Below, piece after piece: positions 12,766 through 24,210 of a stretch of 64,000 nucleotides of DNA (within the stretch, counting starts at the first letter, position 1; each line of letters begins with the position of its first letter). A model generated the notes under the pieces. That model searched no databases. It had not been told where the DNA came from and was given only the letters and a program-made list of their open reading frames with translations. Source of the DNA: Candidatus Methylopumilus planktonicus. GTDB taxonomy: Bacteria; Pseudomonadota; Gammaproteobacteria; Burkholderiales; Methylophilaceae. A program made the position numbers and the translations under genes. The stretch covers positions 1,240,001 through 1,304,000 of the forward strand of contig NZ_LN827929.1 of NCBI RefSeq assembly GCF_000981505.1, read 5' to 3'.

Positions 12766-13995
12766 ATGCAAATTAGGAAAAGATTCTGGCAAGATATCCT
12801 TTCCAAAAAAATGTTGGTATGTATTTTTACTGGCTTTACTTCAGGGCTCCCTCTTTTTATTCTGATCAGCTTATTACCTGCATGGTTGAGATCGAATCAA
12901 TTAGATCTTAAAGCGATTGGTCTTTTTGCATTAATCCAACTACCCTATACATGGAAATTTTTATGGGCGCCTTTCTTTGATCGCTTCAGTTGGCCCATGG
13001 GTCGCCGTCGTGGCTGGTTATTATTTTTTCAATCGCTTCTTTTAATCAGTATTCCCCTATTGGGTTTTTATAACCCTCAGACTGATCTCACAATGATTGT
13101 GATCATTGCCATACTCATTGCATTTTTAAGTGCAAGTCAGGATATTGTGATTGATGCATATCGTCGAGAACTTTTATTAGATAAAGAATTGGGTTTAGGT
13201 AATGCAGTCCATGTGAATGCTTATAAGATTGCGAGTCTTATTCCAGGCTCTTTATCCCTTATCTTAGCCGACCATTTTGATTGGAAAACTGTATTTATAG
13301 TCACAAGTCTTTTTATGCTGCCGGGTCTTGTTTTAACTTTTGTAATGAAAGAGCCTAAAGTGCCTAAAATGAAAAAGCGTGATTTAGTATCATCACTGCT
13401 GCTGCCATTCCAAGAATTCATGCATCGACATGGTTTAAAAAGTGCTTTAACCATTCTTCTTTTTATCTTTTTTTACAAATTAGGTGACAGCATGGCGACT
13501 GCATTAGCTACGCCTTTTTATTTGGATCTAGGGTTTAGTAAAACTGAAATTGGTTTGATTGCAAAAAATGCTGGTCTTTGGCCAAGTGTCATAGGTGGAC
13601 TCGTGGGGGGTATTTGGATGATGAAATTAGGTATCAACCGCGCCTTATGGATCTTTGGCTTTCTTCAGATGATCAGTATTTTAGGTTTCGCGTGGTTAGC
13701 GCACATTGGCTATAGCCCGGAATGGCTCGCCATTGCCGTAGGATTTGAGGCTTTCGGGGTAGGTTTAGGTACCACAGCTTTTGTGGCTTTTATTGCAAAA
13801 ACCACTCATCCACTTTATACCGCCACACAATTCGCACTCTTCACAAGCTTAGCAGCTGTGCCTCGAACACTTGTAAATGCTTCTACCGGCTACCTTCAAA
13901 GTCTTTTTGGCTGGGAGAATTTCTTTATTCTTTGTTTTCTACTCGCTATTCCTGGCATGGCATTGCTTTATAAAATCGCACCGATTAAAAATTAA
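12766..13995 (+). CDS. ampG: AmpG-like muropeptide permease (MFS)
   Basis: AmpG proteins import anhydro-muropeptides from the periplasm for cell-wall recycling. The 409-residue protein has about 12 hydrophobic segments and the AmpG-type loop WAPFFDRFSWPMGRRRGWL between segments 2 and 3, followed by SASQDIVIDAYRRELL. The start is ATG at 12766; a TTG just before it adds only one residue. Recycling is supported by mpl (37563-38927) and mltA (47425-48678) in the same window. It converges with xth and overlaps it by 4 bases. Other substrates cannot be excluded for this MFS branch. Confidence 0.85.
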   Translation: MQIRKRFWQDILSKKMLVCIFTGFTSGLPLFILISLLPAWLRSNQLDLKAIGLFALIQLPYTWKFLWAPFFDRFSWPMGRRRGWLLFFQSLLLISIPLLGFYNPQTDLTMIVIIAILIAFLSASQDIVIDAYRRELLLDKELGLGNAVHVNAYKIASLIPGSLSLILADHFDWKTVFIVTSLFMLPGLVLTFVMKEPKVPKMKKRDLVSSLLLPFQEFMHRHGLKSALTILLFIFFYKLGDSMATALATPFYLDLGFSKTEIGLIAKNAGLWPSVIGGLVGGIWMMKLGINRALWIFGFLQMISILGFAWLAHIGYSPEWLAIAVGFEAFGVGLGTTAFVAFIAKTTHPLYTATQFALFTSLAAVPRTLVNASTGYLQSLFGWENFFILCFLLAIPGMALLYKIAPIKN

Positions 13996-14765
13996 ATCGT
14001 ATAGTCAATGATCAGTGGTGCGTGATCGCTAAATTTTTCTGACTTGTAAATGGAAGCTTTAGCAATCTTATCTTTTATAGATGGGTGAGCAATTTGATAA
14101 TCAAGACGCCATCCCACATTTTTAGCATACGCTTGCCCTCGATTGCTCCACCAGGTATAAGAAGCATCAGTTGCATCAGGATGAAGCGTGCGATAAGTAT
14201 CTACCCAACCCACACCTTCAAATAAATCAGTCATCCATTGACGCTCTTCAGGTAAAAAACCTGAATTTTTTTTATTGCCTTTGTAATTTTTTAAATCAAT
14301 TTCTTTGTGTGCAATATTGATATCTCCACAAAGAATCATCGGCAAATTTTCTTCCCTACGTTTTTTTAAATAAGGGAGTAAATAATCTAAGACTTCAAAT
14401 TTAAATATTTGTCGCTCTTCACCGCTTGAACCTGAGGGTAGGTAGATTGAAACAATACTTAAATTGTCATACATAAGTTCGAGATAGCGACCTTCGCTAT
14501 CAAAAAGCGGGAGCCCTATCTCGCGAATAATTTTATTAGGTTTTCTTCTGGCGTAAATACCTACACCGCTATAGCCTTTTTTCTCTGCAAAACTAAAATA
14601 GCTCATGTAATTACGATAGTTTTTCATGTCATGGCTTAAATCACTTTCATGCGCTTTCACTTCTTGCATACAAATGAAATCTGCTCCTTGTGAATCAAGC
14701 CAAGTGAAAGCGCCTTTATTCGATGCAGATCGAATTCCATTCATGTTTAGCGTTATAATTCTCAT
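13992..14765 (-). CDS. xth: exodeoxyribonuclease III / AP endonuclease
   Basis: This enzyme cuts DNA at abasic sites and removes blocked 3' ends in base-excision repair. The 257-residue endonuclease/exonuclease/phosphatase domain shows ITLNMNGIRSA (metal Asn), FICMQEVKAHESD (metal Glu), MILCGDINIAHKEIDLKN, WRLDYQIAHPS and the terminal SDHAPLIIDY with its catalytic Asp-His. It is divergently arranged to pyrE with only 23 bases between the starts, and its end overlaps ampG by 4 bases. The mutY glycosylase near the right end would feed the same pathway. Confidence 0.95.
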   Translation of the reverse strand: MRIITLNMNGIRSASNKGAFTWLDSQGADFICMQEVKAHESDLSHDMKNYRNYMSYFSFAEKKGYSGVGIYARRKPNKIIREIGLPLFDSEGRYLELMYDNLSIVSIYLPSGSSGEERQIFKFEVLDYLLPYLKKRREENLPMILCGDINIAHKEIDLKNYKGNKKNSGFLPEERQWMTDLFEGVGWVDTYRTLHPDATDASYTWWSNRGQAYAKNVGWRLDYQIAHPSIKDKIAKASIYKSEKFSDHAPLIIDYTI

Positions 14766-14788
14766 AATTCATCTCTACCGATTTATCT

Positions 14789-15433
14789 ATGGATCATTCA
14801 AGTCAAGAGTTTATCGAATTTGCCTTAAAAAAACAGGTTTTACAGTTTGGTCAATTCAAAACTAAAGCCGGTCGTCTAAGTCCTTATTTTTTTAATACAG
14901 GCCTTTTTAACGACGGTGAAAGCTTAATGAAGCTCGGAATGTTTTATGCTAAATCTATTGAGGCCTCTAAGATTCCATTTGATATGCTCTATGGTCCAGC
15001 TTATAAAGGCATTCCGTTAGTCACCTCGATTGTCATTGCATTTGCGAGCCTAGGCCGCAATGTACCTTTTGCATTCAACCGTAAAGAAAAAAAAGATCAT
15101 GGTGAAGGGGGCATTATTATTGGCGCTCCTTTAAAAGGGCGTGTTCTGATTGTCGATGATGTGATCTCTGCAGGTACATCTGTAAATGAGTCTGTGAATA
15201 TTATTCTAGAAGAGGGTGCCAAGCCTTCTGGCGTTGCCATTTCCATTGATCGAGAGGAAAAAGGTGCTGGATCGCTCTCAGCTGTCGAAGAAATAAAAGA
15301 GATACATCATTTGCCTGTCTGTCATCTCACTTCTTTACAAGAAATTATGCGCTATATTGAACGTCACGAAGAGTTCGCATCTCATATGGGCGCCATGCGC
15401 GTCTATCAAAAAGAATACGGTATTACAGCTTAG
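14789..15433 (+). CDS. pyrE: orotate phosphoribosyltransferase
   Basis: PyrE joins orotate to PRPP to form orotidine 5'-phosphate in pyrimidine synthesis. The 214-residue protein has the PRPP motif [17 protein letters not shown], preceded by the [13 protein letters not shown] flexible catalytic loop. [11 protein letters not shown] near residue 35 is the orotate-side motif. It sits alone on the plus strand between xth (divergent, 23 bases away) and gatB (convergent, overlapping 4 bases). Confidence 0.96.
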   Translation: MDHSSQEFIEFALKKQVLQFGQFKTKAGRLSPYFFNTGLFNDGESLMKLGMFYAKSIEASKIPFDMLYGPAYKGIPLVTSIVIAFASLGRNVPFAFNRKEKKDHGEGGIIIGAPLKGRVLIVDDVISAGTSVNESVNIILEEGAKPSGVAISIDREEKGAGSLSAVEEIKEIHHLPVCHLTSLQEIMRYIERHEEFASHMGAMRVYQKEYGITA

Positions 15434-16860
15434 CTTAATTTTTTCTTGAGCAAGTCATTGACCTGACCTGGGTTTGCCTTACCTTTAGATACTTTCATAA
15501 TTTGACCTACAAGTGCATTAAAGGCTTTTTCTTTGCCTGATCTATATTCATCTACCATGGCTTGATTATTTTTTAAGACTTCATCGATCATCGTTTCAAT
15601 GAGGCCGCTGTCTGAAACTTGTTTTAATCCTTCTGACTCAATTAATACATCAATTTGAAGATCAGGGCTTAACCATAACTTTTCAAAAAGTTGTTTAGCG
15701 CCGTTATTCGAAATCGTACCATCTTGAATGCGTTTTAAAAGTAAGCTCAATACTTCAGGCTTAATCGGTGAATGTTCAATCGATAAATTATGTTCATTCA
15801 GTTTAGAAAATAATTGTCCTAAAATCCAATTGGCAATTTGTTTAGGCTCAGCAGCTTCTTTTAAGGTCGCAAAGAAATAATCTGCGACATGCTTATCACG
15901 CGTAATGCCTGCAGCATCATACGATGACAATTGGTAATCACTTTCTAATCTGACTTTCATGAGATGAGGGAGTTCAGTCATGCCCGCTTTAATTTGACTA
16001 ATTTTCTCATCCGAAATTTCTAATGGTAAAAGATCAGGATCTGGAAAGTAACGATAGTCATTCGCTTCTTCTTTGGAGCGCATCGCTTTAGTTTCTCCTG
16101 TTTCAGGATTAAAAAGCACAGTAGCTTGTTGAATCGCTTTTCCTTCTTCTAACATCTCAATCTGCCATTGCGTTTCATAATGAATGGCTTGCTCAATAAA
16201 TTTAAATGAATTCAAATTTTTAATTTCGCGACGTGTGCCTAATTTTTCTGCGCCCTTTCGCTTTACGGAAACATTAATGTCACATCGGAAACTTCCTTCT
16301 TGCATATTGCCATCGCAAATACCAATCCATTGGACGAGCTCATGTAATTTTTTTGCATACGCCACAGCTTCTTCTGCTGAATTCATATCAGGCTCAGACA
16401 CAATTTCTAGAAGTGGTGTTCCTGCACGATTTAAATCAATACCTGTACCATTTTCAACAGCGCCATGAGATGATTTCCCTGCATCTTCCTCTAGGTGTGC
16501 ACGCGTAATACGCACTGTTTTTTTAATCTCGCCTACTTCAATTTCAAGCGATCCTTTGCCGACCACAGGTAATTCATATTGGCTAATTTGATAACCTTTA
16601 GGCAAGTCTGGATAAAAGTAATTTTTACGAGCAAAAATAGATCTCGACGCTATTTCAGCATTAGTTGCCAATCCAAATTTAATTGCACATTGAACTGCCT
16701 CATAATTTAAGACTGGGAGTGTGCCTGGAAGTGCAATTGATAATAAGCATGCTTGTGTATTAGGTTCTGCTCCAAATGCAGTCGATGCACCTGAAAAAAT
16801 TTTAGTTTTGGTTTGAAGTTGTACATGCGTTTCAATACCAATCACGACATCCCAACTCAT
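15430..16860 (-). CDS. gatB: Asp/Glu-tRNA amidotransferase subunit B
   Basis: GatB binds the mischarged tRNA and activates the glutamyl or aspartyl group in the GatCAB complex, which makes Gln-tRNA(Gln) and/or Asn-tRNA(Asn). The 476 residues include [18 protein letters not shown] at the N-terminus, the kinase-like cradle domain ([18 protein letters not shown]) and a C-terminal YqeY-like helical domain ending in [10 protein letters not shown]. It overlaps the stop of gatA by 4 bases and converges on pyrE with a 4-base overlap. Confidence 0.97.
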   Translation of the reverse strand: MSWDVVIGIETHVQLQTKTKIFSGASTAFGAEPNTQACLLSIALPGTLPVLNYEAVQCAIKFGLATNAEIASRSIFARKNYFYPDLPKGYQISQYELPVVGKGSLEIEVGEIKKTVRITRAHLEEDAGKSSHGAVENGTGIDLNRAGTPLLEIVSEPDMNSAEEAVAYAKKLHELVQWIGICDGNMQEGSFRCDINVSVKRKGAEKLGTRREIKNLNSFKFIEQAIHYETQWQIEMLEEGKAIQQATVLFNPETGETKAMRSKEEANDYRYFPDPDLLPLEISDEKISQIKAGMTELPHLMKVRLESDYQLSSYDAAGITRDKHVADYFFATLKEAAEPKQIANWILGQLFSKLNEHNLSIEHSPIKPEVLSLLLKRIQDGTISNNGAKQLFEKLWLSPDLQIDVLIESEGLKQVSDSGLIETMIDEVLKNNQAMVDEYRSGKEKAFNALVGQIMKVSKGKANPGQVNDLLKKKLS

Positions 16861-18314
16861 GAAAGCGCTCCTTCTGGCATAGCTTTATGCCAATCAGTTG
16901 CTTTTTGAAATTGATGCGCCACATTCAACATACGTGCTTCATCAAAATAATTACCAATAATTTGCAAACCTACTGGCAATTTATTAACGAACCCTGCAGG
17001 AATGCTCATGCCTGGGAGTCCTGCAAGATTAGTTGCAATAGTATAAATATCTTGCAGATACATAGTGACTGGATCATCAATTTTTTCATTTGCTTTAAAA
17101 GCAGTGGATGGTGCCGTAGGTCCCATGATCACATCGCATAACTGAAAGGCTTTTTTAAAGTCTTCAGAAATAAGATGGCGTATTTGTTGTGCCTTTAAAT
17201 AATAAGCATCGTAATAACCAGCACTTAATACATAAGTGCCAATTAAGATACGACGTTTCACTTCTTCCCCAAATCCTTCTTGGCGAGTTTTAGAATACAT
17301 ATCCATAAGATCATCATATTGACTTGTACGATGGCCATATCGCACACCATCGTAGCGGGACAAATTACTTGATGCTTCAGCTGGCGCTAAAACATAATAA
17401 ACAGGAATTGATAGATTGGTATTAGGTAAACTCACATCGACAATCGTGGCACCTAATTTTTTGTATTGATTAATCGCAGCTTCAATCAACTTTGCAACGT
17501 CGCCATCTAAACCTTCTGCAAAATATTCTTTAGGCAATCCAATTTTTAAGCCCTCAATCGGCTGATCAATATTTTTTGTGTAATCTTCTTTTTTGTGGTC
17601 AATCGATGTGGAGTCTTTGGGGTCAAAGCCTGCCATCACATTCAACATCATGGCGCAGTCCTCGGATGATTTTGCCATCGGGCCTGCTTGGTCTAGGCTT
17701 GATGCAAAGGCAATCATACCGAAGCGAGAGACTAATCCATAAGTTGGTTTTAAACCTGTGAGTCCGCATAAGGAAGCTGGCTGCCTAATAGAGCCCCCTG
17801 TATCTGTTGCCGTAGCTCCAGGGCACATGCGAGCCGCAATCGCTGCCGCACTCCCTCCTGAACTTCCGCCAGGCACACGTGTAAGATCCCAAGGGTTTTT
17901 AACAGCGCCAAAATAAGATGTCTCATTCGATGAACCCATAGCGAATTCATCCATATTAGTTTTGCCTAGATTAACAGCGCCCGCCTCGTTAAATTTCTTC
18001 ACGACTGTTGCATCATAAGGCGCTATAAAATTATGAAGCATCTTGGAGCCGCAAGTAGTAAGCCAATCTTCTGCACAAAAAATATCTTTTTGCGCTATAG
18101 GGACACCTGTGAGAGCATCGCCTTCGCCTTTTTCAATTCTTTCATCTGCAAGCTTAGCCTGAGCTATTGACCGATTTTCATCGACTGTAATAAACGCATT
18201 AATCTCGGGGTTCTTTTTTTTAATACTGGCAAGATAGTCTGTCGTGATTTCGACACTTGATGTTTTCTTCTCTCTCAATAGGGTTGAGAGTTCTTTAATA
18301 CCCCAGTCTTGCAT
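16857..18314 (-). CDS. gatA: Asp/Glu-tRNA amidotransferase subunit A
   Basis: GatA hydrolyses glutamine to supply ammonia to GatB. The 485-residue amidase-signature protein carries the Ser-cisSer-Lys triad: K76 in [10 protein letters not shown]151 in [13 protein letters not shown] and S175 in [11 protein letters not shown]. Length and spacing match the family. It starts 2 bases after gatC and overlaps gatB by 4 bases, giving the order gatC-gatA-gatB typical of proteobacteria. Confidence 0.97.
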   Translation of the reverse strand: MQDWGIKELSTLLREKKTSSVEITTDYLASIKKKNPEINAFITVDENRSIAQAKLADERIEKGEGDALTGVPIAQKDIFCAEDWLTTCGSKMLHNFIAPYDATVVKKFNEAGAVNLGKTNMDEFAMGSSNETSYFGAVKNPWDLTRVPGGSSGGSAAAIAARMCPGATATDTGGSIRQPASLCGLTGLKPTYGLVSRFGMIAFASSLDQAGPMAKSSEDCAMMLNVMAGFDPKDSTSIDHKKEDYTKNIDQPIEGLKIGLPKEYFAEGLDGDVAKLIEAAINQYKKLGATIVDVSLPNTNLSIPVYYVLAPAEASSNLSRYDGVRYGHRTSQYDDLMDMYSKTRQEGFGEEVKRRILIGTYVLSAGYYDAYYLKAQQIRHLISEDFKKAFQLCDVIMGPTAPSTAFKANEKIDDPVTMYLQDIYTIATNLAGLPGMSIPAGFVNKLPVGLQIIGNYFDEARMLNVAHQFQKATDWHKAMPEGALS

Positions 18315-18316
18315 GA

Positions 18317-18604
18317 TTATTCAATCACCTGAGGCACAATATATAAGCCACCACTCACTTCTGGCGCTATTTTTTGTAATTTTTCTCTTTGGTTTGTTTC
18401 TGTGACAATATCTTCACGGAGTCTTTGTGTGACCGATTGGCTATGAGACATAGGGGAAATGTTAGTCGTGTCCACCTTTTTCATATCTTTAATAAGGTTT
18501 AATATGCCAGATAATTTTTCAATTGTCGCATCCGCCTCTTCTTCTGTAATTTTGATGCGTGCTAAATGGGCAATTTTTTTGATTTCGTCATGTGTAATCG
18601 ACAT
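18317..18604 (-). CDS. gatC: Asp/Glu-tRNA amidotransferase subunit C
   Basis: GatC is the small belt subunit that wraps around GatA and GatB and stabilises the complex. The 95 residues begin with [19 protein letters not shown] and end with [16 protein letters not shown], both typical. It is the first gene of the minus-strand gatCAB operon and lies opposite mreB. A good -10 box (TATAAT) is found 60 bases upstream. Confidence 0.95.
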   Translation of the reverse strand: MSITHDEIKKIAHLARIKITEEEADATIEKLSGILNLIKDMKKVDTTNISPMSHSQSVTQRLREDIVTETNQREKLQKIAPEVSGGLYIVPQVIE

Positions 18605-18663
18605 ACAAATAGAATTCCTGTTTCTCTAGAGAAAAGCTGTTAATTTATTGATCAATATCATGT

Positions 18664-18669
18664 ATTATA
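18664..18669 (-). promoter_or_regulatory. probable -10 box of gatCAB
   Basis: Read on the minus strand this is a perfect TATAAT hexamer, 60 bases upstream of the gatC start and inside the divergent gatC-mreB gap. No convincing -35 hexamer lies at the usual 16-18 bases upstream, so the promoter may be weak or activator-assisted. The site is inferred from sequence only. Confidence 0.5.
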
Positions 18670-18684
18670 CCCTGATTCTATTGA

Positions 18685-19797
<1,113 letters not shown>

Positions 19798-19836
19798 ATT
19801 CTTGTTTTTTGCTACTTCATTAATAGTTAAAGCTTA

Positions 19837-20724
19837 ATGATTAAATCTTATCAACGTTCATCTAAGCTTTTTAATAAAGGCCCTTCGCTTTTATCCAAAT
19901 TATTGTTGCTCATATTCATATCGATTGTATTAATGGGTGCGGATTATCGTTTTCATTATTTAAAAAATATTAGGCAGGTAACGAATGTATTCACCAAGCC
20001 TTTTCATACATTACTGAACTTGCCAAGGGATATATTCAATTTCACAACAGAATACTTCTCTAATCAATCTCGTTTGATTGATGAAAATGAAACATTAAAA
20101 CTTAATATAGACAGCCTTAAAGCTGATCTTCAACGCTTAGATTTTATAGATCAGGAAAATAATCAATTAAAAAATTTACTTGAAGTAAAAAATGCACATA
20201 AATTTAAAACTGAGGCTGTCAGTATTATTTATTCACGCTTTGATCCTTTTAATCAAAAAATTATTATTGATGGCGGTCAAAATAAAGATTTTCAAGCAGG
20301 GCAGCCTGTCATTAATGCATTGGGCCTTGTAGGACAAATCAGCAGTGTTTATCCAGAAACAAGTGAAGTGACACTCATTATTGATAAAAAAATGTCTGTG
20401 CCTATTCAAATACAAAGAAATGGTTTAAGAGCGATTACAAATGGCAATGGCCAAAACGAAACAATTTTGCTCTCGTACTTACCCACTAGTGTCGATGTAA
20501 TCATAGGCGATGTTTTAAAAACATCAGGTATAGATATGATCTACCCAGAGGGCATTCCCGTTGCTGAAGTATTAGAGATTAACAACAATCCTAATCTACC
20601 TTTTGCAAAAATTATTTGTAAACCTACCTCAGCGATTCGTAATCACACCCATGTCCTTGTGGTGATGCCTATCAACAAAATTGCAAATAATGTAGCGCCT
20701 ATAAAAAATGATCAAAAAAAATAA
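19837..20724 (+). CDS. mreC: rod shape-determining protein MreC
   Basis: MreC is a periplasmic scaffold anchored by one membrane helix that links MreB to PBP2 and RodA. The 295 residues show one hydrophobic segment (LLLLIFISIVLMGA) near residue 25, a coiled coil at about 70-110 (NETLKLNIDSLKADLQRLD) and the beta-rich MreC core (VINALGLVGQISSVYPETSEV). Its end overlaps mreD by 17 bases, indicating coupling. Confidence 0.93.
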   Translation: MIKSYQRSSKLFNKGPSLLSKLLLLIFISIVLMGADYRFHYLKNIRQVTNVFTKPFHTLLNLPRDIFNFTTEYFSNQSRLIDENETLKLNIDSLKADLQRLDFIDQENNQLKNLLEVKNAHKFKTEAVSIIYSRFDPFNQKIIIDGGQNKDFQAGQPVINALGLVGQISSVYPETSEVTLIIDKKMSVPIQIQRNGLRAITNGNGQNETILLSYLPTSVDVIIGDVLKTSGIDMIYPEGIPVAEVLEINNNPNLPFAKIICKPTSAIRNHTHVLVVMPINKIANNVAPIKNDQKK

Positions 20725-21172
20725 ATTATTTATTATTTCTTTAATCATCGCAGCAATGATTAATCTGATTCACATTAATATTTTTAATGCTGATTTAACC
20801 CCTGATTTTATTTTGCTGACACTCATATTTTGGTTCTTTAAAAATCCAAATGCGGTATCTATCTCAACATTTTGGTTTGTAGGCCTCATCAATGATTTCT
20901 TTATGGGGGATCTTTTAGGACAACATGCCCTCACTTATGCGTCTTGTTATTTTATTGCGCAATATTTTATAAATAAAATCATGCTTAATAATAAGCATCA
21001 GAAATTACTTTATATATTTTTAATATTTTTAAGTGCTCAAATGATTATATTGATCATTAATCTGACACACGATCTTCATTATCCAGGGCTTGGCTATTAC
21101 CTTCAAAGTATTACCGCCGTTTTTATATGGCATGTATTTTCTAAATTTAAATTTTTTAAATTAGATCGCTAG
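20708..21172 (+). CDS. mreD: rod shape-determining protein MreD
   Basis: MreD is a small multi-spanning inner-membrane partner of MreC and the elongasome. The 154 residues hold about five hydrophobic segments and the family pattern of a membrane protein rich in Phe, Ile and Leu, with GLINDFFMGDLLGQHAL in the middle. Identity rests as much on position between mreC and mrdA as on sequence, because MreD proteins are poorly conserved. It overlaps mreC by 17 bases. Confidence 0.88.
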   Translation: MIKKNKLFIISLIIAAMINLIHINIFNADLTPDFILLTLIFWFFKNPNAVSISTFWFVGLINDFFMGDLLGQHALTYASCYFIAQYFINKIMLNNKHQKLLYIFLIFLSAQMIILIINLTHDLHYPGLGYYLQSITAVFIWHVFSKFKFFKLDR

Positions 21173-21192
21173 AGAAATAAGGCTATCTTAAG

Positions 21193-23100
21193 ATGTCTTA
21201 TACTAAAAATAGTCAAAGTATCTATAAGTCGCGCTTTTTCTTTAAGAAAAGATTAGCACTCCTTACAGCCTTAATATCCATTGCTTTTTTAGTCATCATC
21301 GGACGTTTTTTTTTCCTGCAAATTTTTAAATACGATTTTTACAAAGGCTTATCCGAAAATAATCGTATCGCTGTGATTCCAAATATCCCAAATCGAGGAG
21401 TGATATTGGATCGCAATGGCATCATCATGGCAGATAACAAGTTTGTTTATAGTTTAGAAATTACGCCTTCAAAACTCACTAATCTCAATAAAACTATTGA
21501 CGACTTAAAACCTATTGTCGAATTTAGTGCTAGTGATTTAAAACAATTTAGTAGAATTTTAAAAGAAAGTTCTTCCCTAGATAGCATTCCTATCAAAACA
21601 AATTTATCAGAAATTGAAGCGGCAAGATTCGCAGCAAATAAATTACGGTTTGAAGGGGTGGAAATTAAATCTAGGCTTCTTAGGCGCTATCCTAAAGGGG
21701 CTTTTGCTTCGCATCTTATAGGTCATATTAATCGGATTAATGAAGAGGATAAAAAGGCTATTAAAAAATTAGGCTGGCAACAAAACTATACAGGCACAGA
21801 GACTATAGGGAAGCTAGGCATTGAAAAATATTATGAGGCTAGGCTTCATGGGACCACTGGATTTCAAGGAGTAGAAATTGATGCTAATGGTAATTCAGTC
21901 CGTATTTTAAATAGCGTTCCTTCTGTTGAGGGAGATACCATTACATTATCGATCGATTCAAACCTACAAGAAATTGCTGAAAATGCTTTCAATAAATATC
22001 GAGGTGCGCTCGTCGCTTTAAATCCAAAAAATGGTGAAGTACTTGCATTTGTAAGTCGTCCTAATTTTGATCCCAATCAATTTGTTGGTGGCATTGATGT
22101 AGATGAATGGAAGTTACTAAATGAGTCATTAGATAAGCCCATGCTTAATCGTGCCATAAATGGTTTATATCCCCCGGGGTCTACCATCAAACCTTTTGTC
22201 GCATTAGCTGCGTTGGAAAATGATATTCGTAAACCACCGTTTAATATTAAGGACCCTGGTTTTTTTACGCTACCTAACTCTGGCCATACTTACAAAGACT
22301 GGAAACCCTATGGGCACGGTGTTGTCGATATAGTGATGGCAATTACTATCTCGTGCGATACATTTTTTTATGGGCTCGGTATCGAATTAGGTATTAAAAA
22401 ATTATCTGAATTTCTATCTCGCTTTGGCTTTGGTGAGGCTACCCACATTGATATGTTTGGTGAAAATGCAGGCTTATTACCTTCACCTGAATGGAAACAG
22501 AAACGATATAAACAACCTTGGTATTTAGGTGAAACTGTCATTACCAGTATTGGTCAAGGCTATTTGCTCGTCACTCCAATACAGCTAGCCCAAGCAGTGG
22601 CAACAATCGCCAACGGTGGATTAATGATCCAGCCAAGGCTTATCCAATCGATTAAAAATAATCAAACTGGCAAAATAGAAACGTTTAAAAATAAAACAGT
22701 TCGAGAGCTACATTTCAAACCTGAGAATTTAGCGCTCGTCAAAGAAGGTATGATGAACGTAACGCAACCCGGTGGAACTGCTGCAAGCGTGGGTGCTGGG
22801 GCGTCATATAAAATAGCAGCTAAAACAGGTACCGCCCAAGTTGTTGAGATGAAGCGAAATCAAAAATATGACCCTAATCGTATGAATGAAAGACATCGAG
22901 ACCATGCACTTTTTATCGCATATGCGCCTGCAGAAGACCCTACTATTGCTATTGCAATCATTGTTGAAAATGGTGGCCATGGTGGATCGACAGCGGGGCC
23001 GATTGCAAGAAAATTGATGGATTATCATTTGCTTAAAAAAATAACTTTAAGCAAAGAAGATAATAAAGCAGGCTCTCTTGAATCTGAATATCGTGATTAA
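21193..23100 (+). CDS. mrdA: penicillin-binding protein 2
   Basis: PBP2 is the elongasome transpeptidase that cross-links new peptidoglycan with RodA. The 635-residue protein has an N-terminal membrane anchor (about 20-42), a pedestal domain, and a transpeptidase domain with catalytic S330 in PPGSTIKPF, the SxD/N motif in TISCDTFFYG and KTGTAQV. It lies between mreD and rodA, the standard order. No truncation is seen. Confidence 0.96.
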   Translation: MSYTKNSQSIYKSRFFFKKRLALLTALISIAFLVIIGRFFFLQIFKYDFYKGLSENNRIAVIPNIPNRGVILDRNGIIMADNKFVYSLEITPSKLTNLNKTIDDLKPIVEFSASDLKQFSRILKESSSLDSIPIKTNLSEIEAARFAANKLRFEGVEIKSRLLRRYPKGAFASHLIGHINRINEEDKKAIKKLGWQQNYTGTETIGKLGIEKYYEARLHGTTGFQGVEIDANGNSVRILNSVPSVEGDTITLSIDSNLQEIAENAFNKYRGALVALNPKNGEVLAFVSRPNFDPNQFVGGIDVDEWKLLNESLDKPMLNRAINGLYPPGSTIKPFVALAALENDIRKPPFNIKDPGFFTLPNSGHTYKDWKPYGHGVVDIVMAITISCDTFFYGLGIELGIKKLSEFLSRFGFGEATHIDMFGENAGLLPSPEWKQKRYKQPWYLGETVITSIGQGYLLVTPIQLAQAVATIANGGLMIQPRLIQSIKNNQTGKIETFKNKTVRELHFKPENLALVKEGMMNVTQPGGTAASVGAGASYKIAAKTGTAQVVEMKRNQKYDPNRMNERHRDHALFIAYAPAEDPTIAIAIIVENGGHGGSTAGPIARKLMDYHLLKKITLSKEDNKAGSLESEYRD

Positions 23101-23112
23101 AATACAATCATT

Positions 23113-24210
23113 ATGTTAGAACGTTTATTTCTTGGCCTACAAAAAAATATTGATTCTACTTTAATGGTCTTTATTAGCTCGGCATTAGTGGTTGGTCTTT
23201 TTACACTTTATAGCGCTTCGGGGCGAAATATTATTTTGGTGCTTAATCAGCTTTTTTATATTGGGCTGGGTTTTATTTTGCTTTGGATCACAGCGAAAAT
23301 TCATCCTAAATATTATGAGAAATTAGCGCTGCCTATTTATATCCTAGGTTTGTTGCTTCTTCTTGGAGTCATGTTTTTTGGGCAATCGAGTCATGGGGCT
23401 AAACGCTGGTTAAATGTAGGTTTATTTAAAATGCAGCCTTCTGAAATTATGCGTATTGCTGTGCCTATTGCTATGGCTTGGTATCTTTCTAAACGAGAAA
23501 GTAAACGTCACGCGATCGATTATGTTGTCGCCTCGCTCTTTTTTATTTTGCCCGTCATCCTGATTATCAATCAGCCTGATTTAGGAACAGGGCTCTTAAT
23601 TGCCTCATCAGGTTTTTATATTCTTTTTTTAGCAGGCTTAAATTGGAAATTTATTGTAGGGGGTAGCATCGGTCTTTTTTCCTTAGCACCCATCATTTGG
23701 TCGCATTTACATGATTACCAAAAAAATCGAGTGCTCATTTTATTAGATCCAAGCCAAGACCCTTTAGGCTCAGGCTATCACACGATTCAATCTTCTATTG
23801 CAATGGGATCAGGCGGGCTTATTGGTAAAGGCTGGCTTAATGGCTCACAAGGCCAGCTTGATTTCTTACCTGAACGCACAACTGATTTTATTTTTGCAGT
23901 CTTTAGTGAGGAGTTTGGTCTTTTAGGAAATTTATTACTTTTAGGACTTTTTGCGCTCATAGTTGGTCGGAGCCTGATGATTGCTTCACAAGCCAAAAAT
24001 ACATTTACACGCCTTCTAGCCGCTAATATTGGGCTTACATTCTTTACCTATATCTTTATTAATATTGCGATGGTAAGTGGCATCATGCCTGTAGTTGGCG
24101 TGCCTTTACCTCTTATTAGTTTTGGTGGTACATCGATGACGATTATTTTAATTAGCTTTGGTATATTAATGAGTGTGCATACACATAAAGAACTTGTAGG
24201 GTCATCTTAA
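23113..24210 (+). CDS. rodA: peptidoglycan glycosyltransferase RodA
   Basis: RodA polymerises lipid II into glycan strands during elongation, as a SEDS-family membrane glycosyltransferase. The 365 residues contain about ten hydrophobic segments. Signatures include RWLNVGLFKMQPSEIMRIA, NQPDLGTGLL (with the conserved Asp), LPERTTDFIFAVFSEEFG and VVGVPLPLISFGGTSM. It ends on the first base of the rlpA start region and so is coupled to it. Confidence 0.96.
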   Translation: MLERLFLGLQKNIDSTLMVFISSALVVGLFTLYSASGRNIILVLNQLFYIGLGFILLWITAKIHPKYYEKLALPIYILGLLLLLGVMFFGQSSHGAKRWLNVGLFKMQPSEIMRIAVPIAMAWYLSKRESKRHAIDYVVASLFFILPVILIINQPDLGTGLLIASSGFYILFLAGLNWKFIVGGSIGLFSLAPIIWSHLHDYQKNRVLILLDPSQDPLGSGYHTIQSSIAMGSGGLIGKGWLNGSQGQLDFLPERTTDFIFAVFSEEFGLLGNLLLLGLFALIVGRSLMIASQAKNTFTRLLAANIGLTFFTYIFINIAMVSGIMPVVGVPLPLISFGGTSMTIILISFGILMSVHTHKELVGSS